From positions 85,518,958 through 85,582,957 of the forward strand of contig CP136069.1 of NCBI GenBank assembly GCA_032622095.1: a stretch of 64,000 nt of DNA. The letters are read 5' to 3'. The stretch comes from Siphonodentalium dalli. Its lineage: Eukaryota > Mollusca > Scaphopoda > Gadilida > Siphonodentaliidae. Under the pieces are notes generated by a model. It was not told where the DNA came from and did no database searches. It saw only the letters and a list, made by a program, of their open reading frames with translations. Within the stretch, counting starts at the first letter, position 1. The number at the start of each line of letters is the position of its first letter. The translations under genes were made by a program, and so were the position numbers. Positions 1-8,793 of the stretch are shown piece after piece.

Positions 1-526
1 AGATCCAAAATGTTATCGATTATCAAAAGTTCGACAGAAAAGGCTCCAAACGGTGACGAAATGCTCAAATGAGTTGTGAGAATAAGCTTCCAAATTTCAA
101 TTGTGTGTGTTTACTGCTCAAAGTTGATCGCATTGAACGTTCCATTGTCTATTTAAGCATGTGGGTGCTTGACATATCTATACCAATTGCCTTACATAAG
201 AAACGCTCTTTATTGCTCAGATTTGCCCATTTAAGTTGTCTGAGGTCAACGACATCTATCCCATGACACTCTACGGGGCAATTTATCCACGTGTTTCAAT
301 TTTCACCGACCATATTGCAACCATTTGGGATCTATAATTAAGTAAGTAATTAATTAATTGAATTAATAATAATCCCCCGGCCAAATATGTACAAATACTC
401 AGTCCCATGGTCAATCCGTTTCGGTACAAACATCAGTAGATAAAAGTCAATTGTGACAGCCTTTCAAGTTTGACAACTTCAATCAAAGGTCATGCAGACG
501 ATGTGAGTGGCGTTAGTTAGGCTGAA
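1..526. other. Intergenic, nothing recognised
   Basis: I see no gene, RNA gene or structured repeat. Open frames here are short and have no recognisable motif. Confidence 0.6.
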
Positions 527-789
527 GGGTCACCCTCACCAAAAAAGTGCTGAAGGGTACACAGGTTTTGAAAAAGGTGCTGAAGGATACACAGGGTTTG
601 TGATCGGCACTAATGCGGTTATTGTATATATGTGTGTTCCTGAAAGTCTAGCGCCTACCAGCAGTTCTTTTTCAGTTCATTTTAATTTCCCTTGGAACAT
701 ATACATTTTCAAAACCTGTGTACCCTTCAGCACATATACATTTTCAAAACCTGTGTACCCTTCAGCACTTTTTTTGGTGAGAGTGACCC
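527..789. mobile_element. Short foldback (MITE-like) element
   Basis: The left end reads GGGTCACCCTCACCAAAAAA and the right end is its approximate reverse complement (TTTTTTTGGTGAGAGTGACC). Inside, the segment around GTGCTGAAGGGTACACAGG occurs twice in each orientation, so both halves are themselves partly duplicated. No coding capacity is seen. No clean target duplication was found, so the class is open. Confidence 0.5.
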
Positions 790-1140
790 CAGTCTGAAAA
801 CAATCTCGTTCACAAACTGTTTTCATTCTCGAATTTCATAATATCCTACTCAACAGAGTATACGTTTATCTCCTAAACATACAACTTGAAGCGATCTAGT
901 TCTGTTTTGTCGTTAAAATAAACGTTTGCGGCCATGTTGGACGCCATCTTTGATTTGATACTATTTTATTTGCGAATATGGATGTAAACTGGCATATGTT
1001 ACTTCCTAGCGTGCTTTACATTTAATAACACCAAAACGGTGCGTGCTATTCTATCATTCTCTTTTTCCAATTCCCAGCGATGACATAATTTCGAATTTTA
1101 TGATATTGGGGTGAGGGTTGAGGGTTAAGTGTTTGTCCAG
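790..1140. other. Left flank of the giant palindrome
   Basis: I see no gene. This is ordinary AT-rich DNA outside the palindromic element. It does not reappear beyond the right end of the element, which supports a sharp boundary at 1146/1147. Confidence 0.6.
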
Positions 1141-1146
1141 TATATC
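1141..1146. repeat. Target site duplication TATATC (left)
   Basis: TATATC directly precedes the element terminus AGAAGAATAGG. The same hexamer directly follows the mirrored terminus at 12785-12790. A 6-bp duplication is the usual footprint of Polinton/Maverick elements and of a few other DNA transposon groups. Confidence 0.85.
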
Positions 1147-1420
1147 AGAAGAATAGGCGTCTCGTTCGCCCCACATCTAAAAATAGAATCTTTGGGTCTA
1201 AAATTGGTTGTACTAAAATATTCCCAAAATATCAAAACCCAAAAATTATTTTTCCAAAAAAAAATTTCAAAACTTCAAAAATTTATTTTTTCAAAAAAAT
1301 TTCAAAATCCCAAAACTTCCAAAAAATTTTAAAACCCCAAAATTTCAAAAGAAACAAATTCAAAACCCTCAAAATTATTTCTCCAAAAAAAGTTTAAATA
1401 AAAAATTTATAACGAGTTTT
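1147..1420. repeat. Terminal AT-rich segment of palindrome, left
   Basis: The segment begins AGAAGAATAGGCGTCTCG and is followed by a ~50-bp block (from 1173, ATCTAAAAATAGAATCTTTG) and then A-rich runs of the AAACTTCAAAAATTTC type. The same block plus A-rich tract recurs in the same orientation near the centre at about 7480-7660. Each arm therefore carries this segment at both of its ends. Confidence 0.75.
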
Positions 1421-1446
1421 CGGTTTCTGATAATCTCGATATTAAA

Positions 1447-1716
1447 ATGTCGAATGTTAAATTATTTGCGCGTAATATCTTTCGTTATTTTTTTTTGTTC
1501 AACCAATGTTTCAATGTATTTATTAATCGATGTTTAGAAAATAGCTTTATTGGACATTGTGACCATCGATATGAATGCATACATTCCAGTGTTTTATCGG
1601 ACGCAGTTCATATAATTGTCATACCTGAAAATAGACACTATTACTTTTACATAAATAATAAAGAGCGTTTCTTCTTTACACTCTCTCTACCCCAGATGAA
1701 GTTATTGAGTATATGA
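1447..1716 (+). CDS. Hypothetical 89-aa ORF in left arm
   Basis: This ATG-initiated ORF of 89 codons is Phe/Asn/Ile-rich and has no recognised domain. An identical-length copy lies in the right arm at 12223-12492, differing by one residue (Phe versus Leu near position 75). Because the arms are near-identical at DNA level, the conservation is not evidence of selection. A second frame just downstream (about 1690-1770) reads like protein for some 30 codons and then hits a stop, so this may be a decayed gene end. Real coding status is doubtful. Confidence 0.2.
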   Translation: MSNVKLFARNIFRYFFLFNQCFNVFINRCLENSFIGHCDHRYECIHSSVLSDAVHIIVIPENRHYYFYINNKERFFFTLSLPQMKLLSI

Positions 1717-2129
1717 CAGGTGTGTATTATCGTGAATTATTGGAAGTATTGAGATGTACTATGTTGAATCACTAACGGTCGAAAATTGTAATGTGAAATT
1801 ACAACCCTCCAGAATGAATTGTCATATTCGCTGTACACGCAATCACACACGCGACATTGGTGGTAACAATGTGTCTTTCACACCTTTGCTTTACCAAATG
1901 AATTATATTATTTCCCCGTTCACAGTTATATGCTATTCAGAAAACATATCGATTTAATGTCTGAACAAACGGGTTAGTATCAATTAAGGTTGATAAACTG
2001 TGTCATTCACACGATAATTAGTTAGCCAAAACATGCATACGTCCAGGACACTCAATTATAGAAATTGCTTTGATGACATTGTTATAACAACATTACGTAA
2101 TAACCACTTATCGCCCCACATTCATACTT

Positions 2130-2340
2130 ACGCTTTGGACATTTTATCAGTTTATCACGTGATCACTAAATGTGGCAATCGGGTATCCTCCGATGCCTGC
2201 AATATATTATTTATAATAATTGGACTCATTGATCTCACGTGAATAATACTCTTAGTTGTTCCAATAAAATAGTTATCAAATTCGATCACCAATAGATTTG
2301 ACTGTGGAATGTAATGACCTTTAACTTATTTATCGATCTA
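2130..2340 (+). repeat. Arm-internal direct repeat, copy 1 of left arm
   Basis: The block starting near TTGGACATTTTATCAGTTTA and ending near TTATTTATCGATCTA recurs in direct orientation at about 3550-3765, with a few substitutions. Mirror copies lie at about 10160-10375 and 11600-11805. Confidence 0.7.
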
Positions 2341-2637
2341 AAGGGACACTCATTATGAATGAATGTTAACAATACAAGCGCACGAATGAAGAGCGTTGAA
2401 CATATACGAAATTACTACACGAATGAATTGAACCTTGAAATTTATATTTCACATCTTACCAACAACAGCTACAGACATAATCATAGTATTATACTGTCTT
2501 GCATGTACACACGCTATGACATCATTAAAGGCGGACAATCCACTCACGGTGTGACAACAGATACGGACATAGGCATAGTGTTATACAGTCTTCTATGTAC
2601 CCACGCTATGACACCATTAACGTACATTGGATATTAG
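2340..2637 (+). repeat. Second arm-internal repeat family, copy 1
   Basis: This block carries an open frame of 92 codons (from 2359). It is a repeat: a shorter version lies at about 3925-4080 and a near-identical one at about 5895-6180, and all three are mirrored in the right arm. Within the block, the stretch around ATACAGTCTTCTATGTAC and its variant with TGTCTTGCATGTAC forms a ~120-bp tandem duplication. I regard the open frame as a by-product of the repeat. Confidence 0.6.
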
Positions 2638-2668
2638 GTCTATGACTCTTGAGTATGCACCAATCAAT

Positions 2669-3164
2669 GAGCAAATGAGCAAAAAAATGAGCAAATGAGC
2701 AAAAAAATGAGCACATGAGCAAGAAAATGAGCAAATGAGCAAGAAAATGAGCAAATGAGCAAGAAAATGAGCAAATGAGCAATAAAAATGAGCAAATGAG
2801 CCAAAAAATGAGCAAATGAGCAAATGAGCAAGAAAATGAGCAAATGAGCAAGAAAATGAGCAAATGAGCAATAAAAATGAGCAAATGAGCATGAAAATGA
2901 GCAAATGAGCAATAAAATGAGCAAATGAGCAAGAAAATGAGCAAATGAGCAAGAAAATGAGCAAATGAGCAATAAAAATGAGCAAATGAGCAAGAAAATG
3001 AGCAAATGAGCAATAAAAATGAGCAAATGAGCAAGAAAATGAGCAAATGAGCAAAAAAATGAGCAAATGAGCAAAAAAATGAGCAAATGAGCAATAAAAA
3101 TGAGCAAATGAGCAAAAAAATGAGCAAATGAGCAAAAAAATGAGCAAATGAGCAAAATAATGAG
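2669..3164 (+). repeat. GAGCAAAT minisatellite, left arm
   Basis: Tandem units of about 20-22 bp of the form GAGCAAATGAGCAANAAAAT, where the variable base or bases give A, G or TA versions. About 24 units span ~496 bp. Three overlapping long frames on the minus strand (Leu/Cys/Ser/Phe/Ala/His-rich) are produced purely by the repeat. Confidence 0.9.
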
Positions 3165-3227
3165 ATGTAACATTATATCACTGTTATTGTATCAATTGAT
3201 AGGTTCAGACAAGTTCGATGTTTAGAA

Positions 3228-3290
3228 AAGAAAAGTTACCTATAATTCTGCTGTGGTTAAGCAGTCCATTATTTAGGGCATACCTGTATG
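3228..3290 (+). repeat. Half of a mariner-like MITE inside the palindrome
   Basis: The stretch resembles one terminal half of the TA-flanked MITE at 52237-52490 and of 51485-51582: AAAGTTACC, then ATAATTCTGCTGTGG, then ATTATTTAGGGCAT. Mirror at about 10636-10700. No second half is seen here, so it is a fragment captured by the larger element. Confidence 0.5.
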
Positions 3291-3549
3291 TAGGCCTATC
3301 AGTGGATGAATAGTCTGCCGGAGAAGTACTGTGTAGACAGGTCTTGTCGTTAAGAGAGTCAGACGAGAAGTGAAGGCTCGGCTATTAAAACATAGTAATG
3401 CGATAGCGAACATCAAACGAGTCTGCGCACGCATATCTGTCAAAAGGATACAATAGCAGTCATTGGTCAATTTATCCCCGGTGTCAGCTCAGTACCCAAT
3501 CGGGACGAAGCCGAAGGTCAACTCATTTTTTTTTGCTCATTATAGTACG

Positions 3550-3765
3550 TCACTTGGACATTTTATCAGTTTATCACGTGATCACTAAATGTGGCAATCG
3601 GGTATCCACCGATGCCTGCAATTTATTATTTATAATAATTGGACTCATTGATCTCACGTAAATAATACTCTTAGTTGTTCCAATAAAATAGTTATCAAAT
3701 TCGATCACCAATAGATTTGACTGTGGAATATAATGACCTTTAACTTATTTATCGATCTATGTTAG
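3550..3765 (+). repeat. Arm-internal direct repeat, copy 2 of left arm
   Basis: Near-identical to 2130-2340. The duplication predates palindrome formation or was copied with it, because both copies are also present in the right arm. Confidence 0.7.
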
Positions 3766-3924
3766 AACATGGTCTTAACAAAAAACTTGACCATAACAAA
3801 AATTACCTTACATTTATGCATGAATCTAATTAGACCATACGTAAATATTGTCAGCTTATCGTCTGATGAGCAAATCCGATGTTTATCAAAAATAGTACAA
3901 CTTCCAGTTGGTAATTACTCTTAC

Positions 3925-4080
3925 GAATGAAGAGCGTTGAACATATACGAAATTACTACACGAATGAGCTGAAATTTATATTTTCACATCTTACCAACAA
4001 CAGATACAGACATAGTCATAGTGTTATACTATCTTACATGTACACACGCTATGACATCATTCGAAGGGGCAATACACTCA
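3925..4080 (+). repeat. Second arm-internal repeat family, copy 2 (partial)
   Basis: Partial copy of the 2340-2637 block, mirrored at about 9845-10000 in the right arm. It ends shortly before the LINE insertion point. Confidence 0.55.
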
Positions 4081-4131
4081 AGGAGTTAATGTGACACGAA
4101 ACAAGGGACGTGGTGTAATATTGGTGTTTGA

Positions 4132-4136
4132 ATCTT
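4132..4136 (+). repeat. LINE target duplication ATCTT (5' side)
   Basis: ATCTT precedes the LINE and recurs at 5872-5876. The empty site in the right arm (near 9790-9796, read on the minus strand) has a single ATCTT, which proves the duplication. Confidence 0.75.
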
Positions 4137-4164
4137 TGTATTTTCAAAAATGGTAGTCGTTCAG

Positions 4165-5541
4165 ACTTTTTCATGTGTAGATCGGGAGTGAGGCAAGGGG
4201 AAAAACCTATCACCTCTTCTATTTTCCTTATATTTGAATGATGTACAGGATTTTCTCGAGAACTGTGCCCTGGACGGCTTGCGATACCTTGACCAGCGCA
4301 GCGTAGATATAACTGGAAAATATCTTAACTAATTGTTATGCCTTCTGTATGCAGACGACACTGTATTATTTGCTGATAACGAGCAAGAGTTGCAACGTAT
4401 GTTGAATGCATTTAGTGATTATTCCGACGCATGGAATTTAGAGGTGAATATCAAGAAGACAAAAGTAATGGTATTTTCTGGTACTAAATCACTGAACCAT
4501 ACATTTACTATCAGCGACGACCGCTTGGATGTACTTGACGGTTTTAAGTATCTTGGTATCGATTTCTTCTACAATGGTAGATTCTGTCGCGCAATCAAGA
4601 ATATACGATCAAAGGCAACAAAGGCCATGTTCGGTCTTCTGTCTAACATCAGAACCTTACACCTACCTATTGATCTGTCTTTAAAACTGTTTGATTACTT
4701 GATTCAACCGATATTATTATACGGGTGTGAAGTCTGGGGATTTGAAAACACCAAGACTATAGAAGCTGTGCATTTGAAATTTTGCAAATTATTAACGCGT
4801 ATGAAATCAAGCACGCCAAATTACATAGTATATGGTGAACTTGGACGATGGCCTCTAGATATCGAGATTAAAAAGCGCATGGTATCATTTTGGTCCAAAT
4901 TAGTTGATAGTACCAACCAAGAGAGAATAGCTGCGAAATTGTATACTCTTGTTTATAAAATGAGTACACTCGGCAAACAGTTCAAAATTATTGACCTTTA
5001 TAAAAATACACTGACTCAAACTGGATTTACATGGGCGTGGGAAAATCAATCTTCACTTACCCCGATTATGGTACGTAGCTTACATAAGGCTTTGATAAAC
5101 AACTTTCACATAATGTGGACTGATGACGTTACAAAATCATCAAGGGGGGCATTTTATACCCACTTGAAAGATAAACCGTCTTTTTCCAAATGTTACACTT
5201 TGAACTTTTCATTTAGTATTCATATACAACGACTGAGGACAGCAAATCATAGACTTGCTGTAGAAGTGACTCGATGGAAAAAAGGAAAGCGCAAACAAGC
5301 AGTGGCTACCAACGATGCATTGTGTAGCATATGCAAAGTGGAACAAGGGGACGAGTATCATTTCCTGATGAAATGCCCTAATCTCCGTGAACTTAGAATT
5401 AAATATTTACCAGAATGTTATCGAAAAGTCGTGTCCAAAGAATCGTGTTATGCATTATTAAACGAAACCGATATTAATACATTGCGCAACCTATCGATGT
5501 TCATAAATAAGGGTATTAAGTTAACCGAGCACAGCAATTAA
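4165..5541 (+). pseudogene. LINE reverse transcriptase, truncated and frameshifted
   Basis: The frame from 4333 to the stop at 5541 is open for 402 codons. It contains the RT catalytic box YADD near its start (LLYADDTVLF), followed by the thumb region and a C-terminal Cys/His motif C-x2-C-x8-H-x4-C near residues 332-349, typical of CR1/Jockey/I-type LINEs. Upstream, motif B (GVRQGE then LSPLLF) is split by a one-base insertion near 4200, and a TAA at 4330-4332 precedes the YADD block. The fingers, palm start and endonuclease are missing through 5' truncation. The element cannot encode a working enzyme. Clade beyond 'CR1/Jockey/I-like' cannot be set by eye. Confidence 0.85.
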
Positions 5542-5559
5542 TATTATACAGCTTCGACC

Positions 5560-5730
5560 AAGGCGATGATACCGATGGTGATGATGATGATGATGATGAT
5601 AATGATAATGATGATGATGACGACGGTGATACTGGTGATAGTGACGTTGATGTTGATTATGATAACGATAATGATGATGACTATAATGACGTAGACGATG
5701 ACGACACTGATGGTGATGAAGGGTGATGCT
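5560..5730 (+). repeat. Degenerate GAT microsatellite in LINE 3' UTR
   Basis: GATGATGAT-type repeats with GAC, AAT and GTT interruptions lie between the RT stop and the poly-A signal. They generate a His-rich minus-strand frame that is not a gene. Confidence 0.8.
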
Positions 5731-5820
5731 TATATTTGTGTTGTTTTCTGTATAGTGAGTTAATTTATCCATGTTATTTATCTTATTCTTGTCTCATGTT
5801 GCACATATTGTGTCTGAGTA

Positions 5821-5826
5821 AATAAA
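5821..5826 (+). terminator. LINE polyadenylation signal
   Basis: AATAAA lies 14 bases before the start of the 31-nt A tail (5840-5870). Confidence 0.85.
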
Positions 5827-5836
5827 CTATATACTC

Positions 5837-5873
<37 letters not shown>

Positions 5874-5894
5874 CTTAAAGGAACACAAGACACT

Positions 5895-6180
5895 CTAAAG
5901 GGACACTCATTATGAATGAATGTTAACAATACAAGCGCACGAATGAAGAGCGTTGAACATATACAAAATTACTACACGAATGAATTGAACCTTGAAATTT
6001 ATATTTCACATCTTACCAACAACAGCTACAGGCATTATCATAGGGTTATACTGTCTTGCATATACACACGCTATGACATCATTAAAGGCGGACAATCCAC
6101 TCACGGTGTGACAACAGATACAGACATAGGCATAGTGTTATACAGTCTTCTATGTACCAATGCTATGACATAATTAAAGG
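5895..6180 (+). repeat. Second arm-internal repeat family, copy 3
   Basis: Near-identical to 2340-2637 with an 85-codon version of the same open frame (from 5916). It lies directly after the LINE insertion and before the 189-aa gene's 3' end. The mirror is at about 9490-9770. Confidence 0.6.
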
Positions 6181-6305
6181 GGGATAATACACGCACGGTG
6201 TGGAATGTTAAAGTGACACGTGGTAAGGGACGTGATGTAATATTGGTGAAACCCCCTCCCCACTTATAGATATATAACGAAGACGAGAATAACATGTTGA
6301 TGAAG

Positions 6306-6311
6306 TTTATT
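6306..6311 (-). terminator. Polyadenylation signal, left-arm module
   Basis: TTTATT on the plus strand is AATAAA on the coding strand. It starts 6 bases past the stop of the 189-aa gene and mirrors 9355-9360. Confidence 0.7.
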
Positions 6312-6316
6312 GAAAT

Positions 6317-6886
6317 TTAATCATTGTCTGAATCTTCGACCGTTAGATTTACTTCTAAGAGTTTCTTGAATTTTCTCATCGCTTCATCTGCAGCCCATTC
6401 ATTATTATATCCGTGTTTGGTCAGTTTGACCATTTTCTTCATGATCATGGTATGTATGCGTGATGTTTTCAATCGATACTGGTATTCTATTAATCGTCTA
6501 TAACTTTTGAGAAACAGAGCAAACTCTGTGTCGATGGTATCCTCTTTTCCCGACATGCTCTCATCTCCCGAAATGCTCTCTTCTTCTTTCACATCATTGG
6601 TGACGCGTTTCATCATACTTTTGAATGTGTCCATCTCGTTGACACATCGCGCAGCTTTCTTAAGACCGAATACCGTTCTACTACCGACGCCATTACCATC
6701 TTCTGAATCTGATAGCGTTCCACGTTCATCTTCATCTGAATCTAGAACCGCTTCGTCAGATTCATCGGTATCTTCTCCGAAGAGAGTTGGTTTTGTCTCG
6801 GACATAACTCCGTGTTTAATCTGTTTATGTCTTTGTAGATTGTAGTTCGTCGATAAAATAATGCCACATAAATCACACCCGTGCAT
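6317..6886 (-). CDS. C2H2 acidic protein, 189 aa (left-arm copy)
   Basis: Identical in length and, by eye, in sequence to the right-arm copy at 8780-9349. A classical C2H2 finger (C-x2-C-x12-H-x4-H) occupies residues 4-25. An Asp/Glu/Ser-rich stretch follows at about 36-67, then a helical, Lys/Arg/Met-rich C-terminal half ending in acidic EDSDND. It overlaps the upstream 64-aa ORF by 14 bases. It is probably a nucleic-acid-binding or regulatory protein of the mobile element, but no specific family is recognised. Preservation of the frame in both arms shows little decay. Near-identity of the arms means this alone does not demonstrate selection. Confidence 0.6.
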   Translation of the reverse strand: MHGCDLCGIILSTNYNLQRHKQIKHGVMSETKPTLFGEDTDESDEAVLDSDEDERGTLSDSEDGNGVGSRTVFGLKKAARCVNEMDTFKSMMKRVTNDVKEEESISGDESMSGKEDTIDTEFALFLKSYRRLIEYQYRLKTSRIHTMIMKKMVKLTKHGYNNEWAADEAMRKFKKLLEVNLTVEDSDND

Positions 6887-7067
6887 TATCGCGAATTATT
6901 GGAAGAACCATCACTCTTATAAGTAGCGATAAAAAGAGAGAATAAGGTGTGGTATACAACCGTCGCTCTAAGAGTACGTTCGTCCCGGGGCTAGGGTATA
7001 GATATTTGACCGCCGGTGATTCAATTAATGCCAATTTATCAGTATGGTACTCTATGTATTCATTCAT
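6873..7067 (-). CDS. Hypothetical 64-aa protein (left-arm copy)
   Basis: Second ORF of the module, same as 8599-8793. No domain is recognised. In this arm the upstream ORF has lost one base and stops earlier, so the ATGA overlap that links the first two ORFs in the right arm is broken here (7068-7074 now lies between them). Confidence 0.4.
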   Translation of the reverse strand: MNEYIEYHTDKLALIESPAVKYLYPSPGTNVLLERRLYTTPYSLFLSLLIRVMVLPIIRDNARV

Positions 7068-7074
7068 GATTTGG

Positions 7075-7398
7075 CTAATCGTATGACACTGGTCTTTTCA
7101 TTTTCTTCTTATTATTAGACAAACCTCCATCAGACACTCTCTTGTTGGTTTGTTTGGACGCTTTACGTGTGTTTGTCAACTTATTTGCTGCAACTTCAGC
7201 CTTAGCCATTTCAATCGCTTGAGCGATGGGTGTCACCACGTTAATAAGTGGTTTTAGAACGTCTTCTTCACTATCACTATTTTTAGTTTTGTCAATAAAG
7301 TATCGACCCTGATTATCTGGTATTAACTTCCCATCAACCATATCTCTGAAATGTTTTCTCCACATTTCAAGATCTGCTGGAATATACGGGATCGACAT
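7075..7398 (-). CDS. Basic-tailed 107-aa protein, frameshifted C-terminus (left-arm copy)
   Basis: Matches the right-arm 111-aa ORF up to the Lys-rich tail. There, one C is missing near 7093-7094 (GGTCTTTTC versus GGTCCTTTTC), which changes the last residues and ends the frame 4 codons short. The N-terminus has an aromatic/His pattern W-x2-HF-x2-M-x2-GK at residues 13-24, and the C-terminal third is Lys/Arg/Asn-rich. See the right-arm copy for interpretation. Confidence 0.5.
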   Translation of the reverse strand: MSIPYIPADLEMWRKHFRDMVDGKLIPDNQGRYFIDKTKNSDSEEDVLKPLINVVTPIAQAIEMAKAEVAANKLTNTRKASKQTNKRVSDGGLSNNKKKMKRPVSYD

Positions 7399-7460
7399 GT
7401 TTCTTCAAAATGTACAAGTCACTCTTTTTTCTGCATTTTATTTTAGAAAGTTTATCGCCT

Positions 7461-7466
7461 CTTATA
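7461..7466 (-). promoter_or_regulatory. TATA-like box, left-arm module
   Basis: CTTATA on the plus strand (TATAAG on the coding strand) lies about 63 bases upstream of the ATG at 7398, mirroring 8199-8204. The two boxes face away from the hairpin centre, giving a divergent promoter pair. Confidence 0.4.
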
Positions 7467-7479
7467 AAAATCGATTATT

Positions 7480-7740
7480 GCATCTAAAAATAGAATCTTT
7501 GGGTCTAAAATTGGTTGTACTAAAATATTCCCAAAAACCCAAAACTTCAAAATTTTCAAAAAACTTCAAAAATTTCAAAAAACTTCAACAAATTTCAAAA
7601 ACTTCAAAAATTTCAAAAATTTCAAAAACTTCAAAAAACTTCAAAAATTTCAAAAACTTCAAAAATAAGACCCCGCCGGCGGCGGACCCCCGCGGCGGCG
7701 GCGCCAGTTGTTGTTGTTGGTGGTGGTGTTGTTGTTGTAG

Positions 7741-7771
<31 letters not shown>

Positions 7772-7905
7772 GGCGGCGGCGGCGGCGGCGGCGACGGCAT
7801 TGCGGTATTTTACTGCGGCGGCGGCGGCGCCGCCGCCGCCGCCGGGGTCCGCCGCCGGCGGACCCCGCAGTAAAATACTGCAATGCCGCCGCCGCCGCCG
7901 CCGCC

Positions 7906-7941
<36 letters not shown>

Positions 7942-8187
7942 CCACCACCAACAACAACAACAACAACAACAACAACAACTGGCGCCGCCGGCGGTGCCGC
8001 CGCCGCCGCCGCGGGGGTCCGCCGCCGGCGGGGTCTTATTTTTGAAGTTTTTGAATTTTTGAAGTTTTTTGAAGTTTTTGAAATTTTTGAAATTTTTGAA
8101 GTTTTTTGAAAATTTTGAAGTTTTGGGTTTTTGGGAATATTTTAGTACAACCAATTTTAGACCCAAAGATTCTATTTTTAGATGCAA
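7480..8187. repeat. Palindrome centre: nested inverted repeat with GC-rich core
   Basis: The outer limbs are GCATCTAAAAATAGAATC at 7480 and its reverse complement at 8187, followed inward by TTCAAAA-type runs. Inside lie CCGCCGGCGG blocks, (GTT)n/(AAC)n, (GGC)n/(GCC)n and a hairpin pairing GGCATTGC...TATTTTACTGCGG with its complement. The exact dyad is GGGGTCCGCC-GCC-GGCGGACCCC at 7844-7866. The limbs are the same sequence as the element's own ends minus the terminal ~26 bases, so the centre looks like a miniature version of the whole element. Long frames here (poly-Gln, poly-Ala, poly-Cys and similar) are repeat artefacts. Confidence 0.85.
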
Positions 8188-8198
8188 TAATCGATTTT

Positions 8199-8204
8199 TA
8201 TAAG
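8199..8204 (+). promoter_or_regulatory. TATA-like box, right-arm module
   Basis: TATAAG lies about 63 bases upstream of the ATG at 8267 and within the short interval between the hairpin centre and the first ORF. The position suits a core promoter driving the three-ORF module. Assignment rests on position and sequence only. Confidence 0.4.
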
Positions 8205-8266
8205 AGGCGATAAACTTTCTAAAATAAAATGCAGAAAAAAGAGTGACTTGTACATTTTGAAGAAAC

Positions 8267-8602
8267 ATGTCGATCCCGTATATTCCAGCAGATCTTGAAA
8301 TGTGGAGAAAACATTTCAGAGATATGGTTGATGGGAAGTTAATACCAGATAATCAGGGTCGATACTTTATTGACAGAACTAAAAATAGTGATAGTGAAGA
8401 AGACGTTCTAAAACCACTTATTAACGTGGTGACACCCATCGCTCAAGCGATTGAAATGGCTAAGGCTGAAGTTGCAGCAAATAAGTTGACAAACACACGT
8501 AAAGCGTCCAAACAAACCAACAAGAGAGTGTCTGATGGAGGTTTGTCTAATAATAAGAAGAAAATGAAAAGGACCAGTGTCATACGATTAGCCAAATCAT
8601 GA
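8267..8602 (+). CDS. Small basic-tailed protein, 111 aa (right-arm copy)
   Basis: First ORF of a compact three-ORF unit that reads outward from the palindrome centre. Residues 13-24 show an aromatic/His pattern (W-x2-HF-x2-M-x2-GK). The middle is predicted helical with Ala/Glu, and residues 80-111 are strongly basic (runs of KK, KR). Its stop overlaps the next start as ATGA at 8599-8602. From memory, without a search, this size and shape recall small core-type proteins of Polinton-like elements. That is a hint, not an identification. A DNA-binding or packaging role would be inference. The mirrored copy at 7075-7398 carries a one-base deletion. Confidence 0.55.
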   Translation: MSIPYIPADLEMWRKHFRDMVDGKLIPDNQGRYFIDRTKNSDSEEDVLKPLINVVTPIAQAIEMAKAEVAANKLTNTRKASKQTNKRVSDGGLSNNKKKMKRTSVIRLAKS

Positions 8603-8793
8603 ATGAATACATAGAGTACCATACTGATAAATTGGCATTAATTGAATCACCGGCGGTCAAATATCTATACCCTAGCCCCGGGACGAACGTACTCTTAGAG
8701 CGACGGTTGTATACCACACCTTATTCTCTCTTTTTATCGCTACTTATAAGAGTGATGGTTCTTCCAATAATTCGCGATAATGCACGGGTGTGA
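8599..8793 (+). CDS. Hypothetical 64-aa protein (right-arm copy)
   Basis: Starts in the ATGA overlap with the preceding ORF and overlaps the following one by 14 bases. The N-terminal half is acidic and aromatic (YIEYHTDKLAL). The C-terminal half has a hydrophobic stretch (roughly residues 42-56, SLFLSLLIRVMVLPI), long enough to be a weak membrane segment. No family is recognised. Tight overlap on both sides argues for a polycistronic or spliced unit, as in small viruses and virus-like elements, rather than chance. Confidence 0.4.
   Translation: MNEYIEYHTDKLALIESPAVKYLYPSPGTNVLLERRLYTTPYSLFLSLLIRVMVLPIIRDNARV

Larger units (their letters stand above)
4137..5871 (+). mobile_element. 5'-truncated LINE inserted in left arm only
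   Basis: This 1735-bp insertion interrupts sequence that is continuous in the right arm. It is a LINE 3' portion: reverse-transcriptase C-terminal half, GAT-rich 3' UTR, AATAAA at 5821 and a 31-nt poly-A ending 5870, flanked by ATCTT duplications. The reading frame is damaged upstream by an extra A in the A-run near 4200 and a TAA at 4330-4332. The RT motif around 4186-4230 is still legible across the shift. The insertion happened after the palindrome formed. Confidence 0.9.

Noticed and set aside
2606-3173. Three overlapping ~170-codon minus-strand frames rich in Leu/Cys/Ser/Phe
   Set aside because: They are the GAGCAAAT minisatellite read in three phases and are mirrored in the other arm with a different length.
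5521-5772. His-rich minus-strand frame
   Set aside because: Reverse reading of the GAT microsatellite in the LINE 3' UTR.
7397-8268. Long frames with poly-Gln, poly-Ala, poly-Cys, poly-Gly
   Set aside because: Produced by (GTT)n, (GGC)n and TTCAAAA repeats at the palindrome centre; open in nearly every phase.
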